The notes beneath the pieces were generated by a model, which saw only the letters and a list, made by a program, of their open reading frames with translations, was not told where the DNA came from and made no database searches. The translations under genes and the position numbers were made by a program. This document shows positions 57,293 through 64,000 of a DNA stretch of 64,000 nt, piece after piece. The stretch's first letter is position 1; each line of letters starts with the position of its first letter. The DNA comes from Jeotgalibacillus salarius (GTDB lineage Bacteria > Bacillota > Bacilli > Bacillales > Jeotgalibacillaceae), in the NCBI RefSeq assembly GCF_004405125.1, contig NZ_SORX01000001.1, positions 62,001-126,000 of the forward strand. The letters are read 5' to 3'.

Positions 57293-57478
57293 GTGCGGCT
57301 GAAGACACTTTGAACGGTTTGAACGTCGCAAAATCGCCGGTGACCGTCATATTCTCCTCGCTGACCGTCCGATACACCCGGGTTTACGGTAGTGAGACCC
57401 GCCGCGACGGTCGTGATACCTATTTTGACTGCAGGGTCACACGAGTTGACTGTGGCATCACATTATCTGTTTGTGCCT
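57293..57478 (+). repeat. Degenerate tandem array with 21-22 bp period, array S4
   Basis: Units at 21-base steps such as GACCGTCATATTCTCCTCGCT, GACCGTCCGATACACCCGGGT, GACGGTCGTGATACCTATTTT and GACTGCAGGGTCACACGAGTT. Matches the reverse complement of S3 units. It sits upstream of est. Confidence 0.62.
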
Positions 57479-57541
57479 GATCATTAAATATCTTCAGGAT
57501 TGCTAAAAATAAGTATTCTATCGCAATAACTAGAAAAGTCA

Positions 57542-57666
57542 GTTGAGTGGAGCGGAAGGGGGCGACTCCGGGACGATTAGAGAGAAGCTGAGACCCCGCA
57601 AGCCGCAGGCTGAGGAGGCTCAGCAAGCTCCGTCCGGAAAGCGTCCCCCCGCAGCGCAGCTCAACG
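57542..57666 (+). repeat. Dispersed intergenic palindromic repeat, copy R11
   Basis: Forward orientation with GGCGACTCCGGGACGATTAG, GAGACCCCGC, GAGGAGGCTCAG, CCGTCCGGAAAGCG and matching outer ends (GTTGAGTGGAGCG / CGCAGCTCAAC). Confidence 0.75.
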
Positions 57667-57726
57667 TTTATATCCGCAAAACGATTTTATATAAACCATC
57701 CGCACAATTCTTACACATAAAAAATA

Positions 57727-57755
57727 AAAACCCGACCATCTGATCGGGTTTTGAG
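57727..57755 (-). terminator. Intrinsic terminator of secG
   Basis: AAAACCCGATCAG / TGGTCGGGTTTTT hairpin with a T-run on the minus strand, next to the secG stop. Confidence 0.85.
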
Positions 57756-57758
57756 CAT

Positions 57759-57992
57759 TTATTTTACCACGAAGGCAACTGCAATCGTCAATACGAAAAA
57801 CAGTACCGCCAGAACGATTGTTATACGATTTAAAACAAGGTCCATCCCACGTGCTTTCTGCTTGCCGAAAAGCTGCTCCGCACCACCTGAAATAGCGCCT
57901 GACAGACCAGAACTTTTACCTGACTGCAGAAGAACCACGACGATCAACGAGATACATACTATGACTAATAAGACAGTTAATAATGTTTCCAT
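57759..57992 (-). CDS. secG: Preprotein translocase subunit SecG
   Basis: A 77-residue membrane subunit of SecYEG with two membrane segments ([20 protein letters not shown] and [20 protein letters not shown]) flanking the family block [31 protein letters not shown] at 58001 directly abuts the AGGAG site; the ATG at 57992 is correctly spaced and chosen. Confidence 0.95.
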   Translation of the reverse strand: METLLTVLLVIVCISLIVVVLLQSGKSSGLSGAISGGAEQLFGKQKARGMDLVLNRITIVLAVLFFVLTIAVAFVVK

Positions 57993-58093
57993 GTGTTCCA
58001 CCTCCTGAACCGACCTTACACTCGTACCATTTTATCATACGCCCATAAGGCATACAATCTTTGTTTTAGACTCAGAGTAAAAAACACTGTAAT

Positions 58094-58122
58094 TTGTCAG
58101 ATTAGTTAAAGAAGCATAGAAT
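58094..58122 (+). promoter_or_regulatory. Promoter of the ABC exporter operon
   Basis: TTGTCA (58094-58099), 17 bases, TAGAAT (58117-58122). The start would be about 30 bases before the ATG. Confidence 0.5.
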
Positions 58123-58159
58123 ATAATCAAAATTGACACTTATGTCGGGAGGTTACATG

Positions 58160-59113
58160 ATGAATGGTGCCATTCACGTTGAAAATGCTGTAAAGACTTT
58201 CAAAGGTGATATAAAAGCAGTACGAGGCGTATCTTTTGATATCGCGGAAGGGGAATTTTTTGCATTTCTCGGTCCTAATGGTGCTGGGAAATCTACTACT
58301 GTACAGTTATTGACGACCCTTTTAAAACCTACTTCCGGAAAGCTTGAAGTAGCCGGATATGATGTGAGCAAGGATCCTGAAAAGGTGCGTCTTTCGATAG
58401 GCGTTGCGCTCCAGGAAACAGGTATAGACCCCGATTTGAAAGGTAGAGAGCTGCTGGAATTTCAGGCGAGGCTATTTGGCTTCACCAAGAAAGAGGCTAA
58501 AAAAAGAGCAGATGAATTACTCGAGCTTGTCGGACTGACTGAGGATGCAGACCGCTTGAGCGGAAAATATTCCGGCGGGATGCGAAGAAGGCTTGACCTT
58601 GCAATGACACTTGTTCACCAGCCGAAAATTTTATTTCTGGATGAGCCGACAACCGGACTTGATCCAGCTAATCGTAAAGCCATCTGGCGGGAAATTAAAC
58701 GACTGAATAAAGAAGAAGGCACAACGATTTTTCTGACCACACAATATTTAGAAGAAGCTGATCAGCTTGCTGACCGCATTTCGATCATTAATAAGGGTCA
58801 GATTGTTGCAACCGGAACCCCTGCTGAATTGAAAAGAACGCTGGGTCTTGATGCAGTCGTGCTGCAGTTTGATGAGGAAGAAGATGCAGTAAAAGCACAG
58901 CAGGCTGTTGCTTCACCTGATTACCAGACTGAACGGGTCAAAAACGACATCACCATTCTCACAGAAAATGGAACGTCTATTTTAGCTGATGTCATCAGAA
59001 AGCTGGATGAACAAAATTTGCATCCTGCTCAGCTGAACGTGAAGCCACCTTCACTTGATGACGTGTTTATTCAAGTGACAAACGAACAGAAAGAAGGTGA
59101 TTCAATTGAATAA
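58160..59113 (+). CDS. ABC-2 exporter ATPase (DrrA/NatA-like)
   Basis: 317 residues. Walker A GPNGAGKST (about 39-47), signature YSGGMRRRLDLAM, Walker B ILFLDEPTTGLDP, H-loop LTTQYLEEADQLADR, and a C-terminal DUF4162-like tail, as in daunorubicin-type exporters. ATGs at 58157 and 58160 share the GGGAGG site; the second has better spacing. It overlaps the permease gene by 8 bases. The substrate is unknown. Confidence 0.9.
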   Translation: MNGAIHVENAVKTFKGDIKAVRGVSFDIAEGEFFAFLGPNGAGKSTTVQLLTTLLKPTSGKLEVAGYDVSKDPEKVRLSIGVALQETGIDPDLKGRELLEFQARLFGFTKKEAKKRADELLELVGLTEDADRLSGKYSGGMRRRLDLAMTLVHQPKILFLDEPTTGLDPANRKAIWREIKRLNKEEGTTIFLTTQYLEEADQLADRISIINKGQIVATGTPAELKRTLGLDAVVLQFDEEEDAVKAQQAVASPDYQTERVKNDITILTENGTSILADVIRKLDEQNLHPAQLNVKPPSLDDVFIQVTNEQKEGDSIE

Positions 59114-59897
59114 ACAGCAGGGAAATTTCTTCTCAGACACGCTTGTTATGACAAAGCGGAGCATTGTTACGATTTTAAGAAACCCGCTTATTTTTATACC
59201 GAATCTTGCAATCAGTATGTTCTTTCTTTTCGTTTATGAAGCAGGCTTGAGCGGGATCGCGAACCTTCCTGCATTTGAAGGGGCAAATTACCTGGCATTT
59301 ATTCTGCCAGTCTCTATCGTATCTGCCGCAATCGGAGGCGCTGGTGGTGCAGGTCAGGCACTTGTAAAAGATCTGGATAATGGCTTTTTCTCAAGATTGC
59401 TTCTGACCCCGAGCTCGCGGCTTGCGATTGTGCTTGGACCGATCATTGCAGGAATGCTTCAGCTAGTCATTCAGGCCGGTTTAATTATATGTGTCGGATT
59501 CTTTTTGGGGCTTGAAGTTGCCGGTGGTGCATGGGGCGTTGTCGTAGTATTATTGTTAACCCTCGGCTGGGGGCTAGCATTTGCAGGGTATTCAGTCGGG
59601 GTAGCGCTGCGTGCAAAAAATGCACAGTCTGCCCAGGCCGGAACGTTTATTTTCTTCCCGCTGATCTTTTTGAGTACCACATTCGTTCCATATGAATTGA
59701 TCGACGCTGCGTGGCTGAAAGTAGCTGCAACGATTAATCCTGTCACTTACTTATTTGAAGCGATGCGGACCGTCTTAATTGATGGCTTTACTGATACGTG
59801 GCCCATCGTATTAGGCTTCATTGTGATTGCTGTTCTTTGTGCTATTACGATTACGTTCTCAGCTGTTTCGGCGAAAAAAGCAGTAAGTACGGATTGA
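59106..59897 (+). CDS. ABC-2 family exporter permease
   Basis: A 263-residue permease with six predicted membrane segments and the ABC2_membrane signature LKVAATINPVTYLFEAMRTVLI near the C-terminus. The frame opens at a GTG (59097) that has no spacing to a ribosome site; TTG at 59106 follows AAGGTGA by 5 bases and is preferred. Works with the preceding ATPase. Confidence 0.88.
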   Translation: MNKQQGNFFSDTLVMTKRSIVTILRNPLIFIPNLAISMFFLFVYEAGLSGIANLPAFEGANYLAFILPVSIVSAAIGGAGGAGQALVKDLDNGFFSRLLLTPSSRLAIVLGPIIAGMLQLVIQAGLIICVGFFLGLEVAGGAWGVVVVLLLTLGWGLAFAGYSVGVALRAKNAQSAQAGTFIFFPLIFLSTTFVPYELIDAAWLKVAATINPVTYLFEAMRTVLIDGFTDTWPIVLGFIVIAVLCAITITFSAVSAKKAVSTD

Positions 59898-59898
59898 A

Positions 59899-59936
59899 AA
59901 AAGCGGCTGCTTCGCACGGCAGCCGCTTTTTTTATA
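59899..59936 (+). terminator. Terminator of the ABC exporter operon
   Basis: AAAGCGGCTGC and GGCAGCCGCTTT form a strong GC stem followed by seven T. Confidence 0.88.
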
Positions 59937-60081
59937 CATGCTCGTATGTCTTACAGTCTGTTTCATCACTCGAATCCGCACGTCCTTTATGTGGTGCTAC
60001 ATGAATCTTAGGCGCACCGCATCTGACACCTTCTTTGTTAAATTTGCAGCTGTTCACTTCGCACATAATCATTTGTTCCAT
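59932..60081 (-). CDS. DUF1540 family small Cys-rich protein
   Basis: 49 residues with four Cys arranged CEVNSCKFNKEGVRCGAPKI ... TDCKTYE, the DUF1540 pattern, likely a small metal-binding fold; function unknown. AAGGAGG lies 8 bases upstream of the ATG at 60081. Its 3' end overlaps the terminator of the converging ABC operon. Confidence 0.8.
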   Translation of the reverse strand: MEQMIMCEVNSCKFNKEGVRCGAPKIHVAPHKGRADSSDETDCKTYEHV

Positions 60082-60149
60082 CAAAAGCCCCTCCTTCTTT
60101 TGGAGAATCAAATACTGCCATGGCATTCATATTCTAATAATATCTAACA

Positions 60150-60205
60150 AAAAACCGAAAAGTAAACTGAATATTATTTTTATTCAGTTTACTTTTCGGT
60201 TATAT
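60150..60205. terminator. Long A/T-flanked hairpin, bidirectional terminator candidate
   Basis: AACCGAAAAGTAAACTGAAT and ATTCAGTTTACTTTTCGGTT form a perfect 20-bp stem with a 12-base loop, with A-run on the left and AT-rich sequence on the right, between cwlJ and the DUF1540 gene. Confidence 0.6.
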
Positions 60206-60296
60206 CTATTATATCCGTCCCCCTCTTTTCTAAACATTTAAAAACCCTCCCTGCTTTTATCTGCGGGAGGATCTATCAAATACACTTAAGATGTAG

Positions 60297-60734
60297 CTAT
60301 CTATAGACACTGTCACAAGTATTCGCCTGCGGTTCGTAATAACAATGAAGTTTAAATTGTCCCGCAAACGGCTGACCATACCACGTTGGAGGGCAAGGCG
60401 CATAAGGATTAAAATACCAAAGCGCGTATTTAGAAGGGTGCTGCCTCCAGGACTTCACCACCCGCCGCGCTAACTCTCTCTCTAAATCTCTTGCAGGACT
60501 ATAGAATAGATTACCTTTTTGCACTGCTTCAAAAGAATAATTTCCACCCTGGATTTGAAAAATCACATCGTTTATATTTCTGACGTCTCTGAAATCCAGA
60601 CAATCCGCTACTGCTCGGTTGATTATGACATTCCCAACCATCAGCATTCCTAATTTCCCTTCACCCTCAGCTTCTGCCCTCATCATCCTTGCAATTAAAT
60701 CAATATCCTTACTCGTATGTTTAACTCTCGTCAC
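60297..60734 (-). CDS. cwlJ: Spore cortex-lytic hydrolase CwlJ
   Basis: SleB/CwlJ catalytic domain (Hydrolase_2): IARMMRAEAEGEGKLGMLMVGNVIINR, FEAVQKGNLFYSPARDLERELARR, LWYFNPYAPCPPTWYGQPFAGQFKLHCYY. It matches B. subtilis CwlJ from end to end and lacks signal peptide and SleB's peptidoglycan-binding domain. CwlJ sits in the coat and degrades cortex during germination. A GTG at 60743 opens the frame, but the GTG at 60734, 7 bases from AGAGGT, aligns with the CwlJ N-terminus and gives 145 residues. Confidence 0.9.
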   Translation of the reverse strand: MTRVKHTSKDIDLIARMMRAEAEGEGKLGMLMVGNVIINRAVADCLDFRDVRNINDVIFQIQGGNYSFEAVQKGNLFYSPARDLERELARRVVKSWRQHPSKYALWYFNPYAPCPPTWYGQPFAGQFKLHCYYEPQANTCDSVYR

Positions 60735-60869
60735 AATCTTCACCTCTACATCATTGTATGAAAAAGGCTTTGAAAGATGTCATTATCGGGGGCTCACCGG
60801 GGAAGGTGTAGGTGCTGCATTTAGAATCATTACACAAACCTATCAGTGGACACCGTCCTACTGTACCGC

Positions 60870-60905
60870 AAAAAAATCCCCCCTGCCATGACAGCAGAGA
60901 GGATT
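60870..60905 (-). terminator. Intrinsic terminator of eno
   Basis: AATCC..CTGCTG and CAG..GGGGGATT pair with one bulge, followed by seven T on the minus strand. Confidence 0.72.
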
Positions 60906-60910
60906 CGTTG

Positions 60911-62224
<1,314 letters not shown>

Positions 62225-62266
62225 TTAAATGATTTTTCGGGATAAATTAATTTCAATACTTGAGCC

Positions 62267-62414
62267 GTTGATTTCCGCTCCAGGGGGGAACGCTTTCCGC
62301 ATGAGCCGCTTTTGGCTCCGGTTCAATCGGACCTCCTCGACGCTGCGCGTCTGCGGGGTCTCACCTGTCACGCTTCTCCTGCTGGAGTCGTCCCCCCTTC
62401 CGCTACAATCAACT
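62267..62414 (-). repeat. Dispersed intergenic palindromic repeat, copy R12
   Basis: Reverse orientation with GGACCTCCTCGACG, GCGGGGTCTCACC, GGAGTCGTCCCCCC. Like R6 it has an extra small hairpin (GAGCCGCTTTTGGCTC) on the left arm. Outer ends GTTGATTTCCGC / GCTACAATCAAC. Confidence 0.72.
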
Positions 62415-62552
62415 AGGTGCAAATATTTTGTTAGTAAAAGCTAATTTACAGGCCGGAAGTTACACTGCTTTATTAACTTGTTTACTTAAATAGGTTTATT
62501 CTTGATACAAAGTCCGGAAAAGTCTCTGTATCTTTTATGAAAGTGTTACTCA

Positions 62553-62677
62553 GCTGATCGGAGCGGAAGGCGGCGACTCCGGGACGATTAGTTGGAAGCT
62601 GAGACCCCACAGCCGAAGGCGAGGAGGCTCAGCAACAACCGTCCGGAAAGCGTCCGCCTGAAGCGCAGATCAGCGAT
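62553..62677 (+). repeat. Dispersed intergenic palindromic repeat, copy R13
   Basis: Forward orientation with GGCGACTCCGGGACGATTAG, GAGACCCCAC, GAGGAGGCTCAG, CCGTCCGGAAAGCG; outer ends GCTGATCGGAGCG / CGCAGATCAGC. R12 and R13 face each other between gpmI and eno. Confidence 0.75.
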
Positions 62678-62690
62678 TATCAGCAGTCAA

Positions 62691-64000
62691 CTACTTCTTA
62701 ATAAGTGACTCACCAGTCATTTCTTCAGGCTTTTCAACCTTCATTAAATCAAGCATAGTCGGTGCAAGGTCGCCGAGCATTCCGCCTTCGCGAAGCTCCG
62801 CGTCTTCCTTTGTTACAATCACCGGTACAGGATTTGTTGTGTGAGCAGTCATCGGCTTATCTTCTGAAGTTATTACCTCATCAGAGTTACCATGGTCTGC
62901 TGTGATAATGGCATGTCCACCTTTTTCGTGAATCAGATCAACGATTTTGCCAAGACATTCGTCTACAGTTTCAATCGCTTTAATTGTTGGCTCGAGCATA
63001 CCGCTGTGACCAACCATATCCGGATTCGCAAAGTTCAGCAGAATCGCATCAAATCGGTCTTCATTGATTGCATCAAGTAACGCGTCCGTTACTTCATATG
63101 CACTCATTTCAGGCTTCAGATCGTACGTAGCCACTTTAGGTGAATCAATCAGAATTCGCTCTTCGCCCGGGAATTTCTCTTCACGGCCGCCGCTCATAAA
63201 GAACGTAACGTGAGGAAATTTTTCCGTTTCAGCAATACGCAGCTGCGTAAGGCCCTGAGATGAAAGCACTTCACCGATTGTGTTTTTCAGATCCTCTGAT
63301 TTAAACGCAACATCAGCACGCACTTTATCACTGTAATGTGTGAAGCTGACGAATTGCAGATTTTCAGGTTTGTTCGGACCAAGATCAAATCCTTTAAAAT
63401 CAGGATTTGTTAAAGCTGATGACATTTGAATTGCACGGTCAGGCCGGAAGTTGAAGAAAATAACTGAATCCTGACTTTCAATTCTGCCGACAGGTTCGCC
63501 GTCTTTTTCAACTACAAATGGAATAACAAACTCATCATACACTTCTTCGTTATATGATGCCTGAACACCTTCTTCAGCTGAACTAAATGAAGGACCAGTA
63601 CCGTCAACCATCACATGATAAGACTTTTCAACGCGTTCCCACCGGTTGTCACGGTCCATCGCATAATAACGGCCGGAAATCGAAGCGAACTCACCAACGC
63701 CGATCTCTTTCATTCTTGCTTCAGCATCCGCAATATACTGAAGACCAGATGAAGGAGCAACGTCGCGTCCATCTAAAAATCCGTGAACATACACTTTAGT
63801 CAAACCTGACTCTTTTGCAAGTTCAAGCAATGCAAAGAGGTGTTCGTAGTGACTGTGTACGCCGCCGTCAGAAAGCAGCCCCATGATGTGAAGGGCTTTG
63901 TTGTGACGCTTGGCATTATCAACTGCACGAAGGAATTCCGGGATAGAGTGAAACTCCTTGTCACGAATTGAAATGTTAATGCGCGTCAAATTCTGATATA
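62691..64000 (-). CDS. gpmI: 2,3-bisphosphoglycerate-independent phosphoglycerate mutase, 5' end beyond the window
   Basis: Interconverts 3- and 2-phosphoglycerate using two Mn ions. The visible 436 codons contain [80 protein letters not shown] and [12 protein letters not shown] (metal ligands). The frame continues past the right edge ([13 protein letters not shown]), so about 75 N-terminal residues with the phospho-Ser are missing. Upstream partner of eno in glycolysis. Confidence 0.97.
   Translation of the reverse strand, partial: YQNLTRINISIRDKEFHSIPEFLRAVDNAKRHNKALHIMGLLSDGGVHSHYEHLFALLELAKESGLTKVYVHGFLDGRDVAPSSGLQYIADAEARMKEIGVGEFASISGRYYAMDRDNRWERVEKSYHVMVDGTGPSFSSAEEGVQASYNEEVYDEFVIPFVVEKDGEPVGRIESQDSVIFFNFRPDRAIQMSSALTNPDFKGFDLGPNKPENLQFVSFTHYSDKVRADVAFKSEDLKNTIGEVLSSQGLTQLRIAETEKFPHVTFFMSGGREEKFPGEERILIDSPKVATYDLKPEMSAYEVTDALLDAINEDRFDAILLNFANPDMVGHSGMLEPTIKAIETVDECLGKIVDLIHEKGGHAIITADHGNSDEVITSEDKPMTAHTTNPVPVIVTKEDAELREGGMLGDLAPTMLDLMKVEKPEEMTGESLIKK

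Overview
The window looks like chromosome of a low-to-moderate GC, endospore-forming Firmicute of the Bacillaceae/Caryophanaceae (Planococcaceae) group. A Jeotgalibacillus-like genus is my guess from gene content and repeat style; it is not proven here. Gene order strongly matches the B. subtilis yun-suf-met-yus region: yunE, yunF, sufCDSUB, metNPQ, yusE, yusF, gcvH, yusI, fadNAE, fadM, yusN, yusU, yusV. Spore genes (a CotF-type coat protein and CwlJ) support a spore former.

Layout. 1-8.7 kb: a TSUP exporter (cut by the left edge), a DUF72 gene, BrnQ, and the sufCDSUB Fe-S assembly operon. 8.8-12.3 kb: a small ORF without a normal start codon, then the methionine ABC transporter metNPQ behind a SAM (S-box) riboswitch. 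12.3-15.4 kb: yusE/yusF, gcvH, yusI, and an SDR-ArsR pair with a perfect operator-like palindrome. 15.6-22.9 kb: the fatty-acid beta-oxidation genes fadN-fadA-fadE, with a FadR operator, and proline dehydrogenase. 23-38 kb: coat proteins, YusU, the Fur-boxed ferri-siderophore ATPase YusV, a thioredoxin, a HAD phosphatase, an RND pump, an extended SDR, an alanine/Na+ symporter, a DsbA-family gene, IlvD, a YjbQ-family protein, and an EamA transporter. 37.7-42.5 kb: a PilZ protein and a PAS-GGDEF cyclase (c-di-GMP), a DUF817 protein apparently using an ATT start, a DUF2975/YozG pair, and UppP. 53.1-64 kb: ssrA (tmRNA), smpB, rnr, est, secG, a two-gene ABC exporter, a DUF1540 gene, cwlJ, eno, and gpmI (cut by the right edge).

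The accessory region is 42.53-53.23 kb. A 133-bp direct repeat (3 mismatches) made of the ssrA 3' end plus its terminator bounds an AT-rich island inserted in the tmRNA gene. The island carries (i) a gene with a C-terminal TIR-like/deoxyribosyltransferase-like domain; (ii) a complete ABC-three-component (ABC-3C) conflict system: a PD-(D/E)xK-type nuclease/CTD protein, a middle component, and a DUF3732 ATPase; (iii) a resolvase fragment fused to a decayed group IIC intron; (iv) a compact three-gene operon of a DUF262 (ParB-like) protein, an AAA ATPase and an unrecognised 290-residue protein, flanked by two almost identical 24-nt hairpins; and (v) a 36-codon ORF. No integrase is visible. The DUF262-ATPase-unknown operon is the best candidate for an undescribed defence system.

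Two dispersed intergenic repeat families run through the host DNA and are absent from the island. One is a 75-150 bp palindromic element in 13 copies; two copies form 107-bp, 96%-identical inverted repeats around the DsbA-family gene. The other is a set of degenerate arrays with a 21-22 bp period at four loci.
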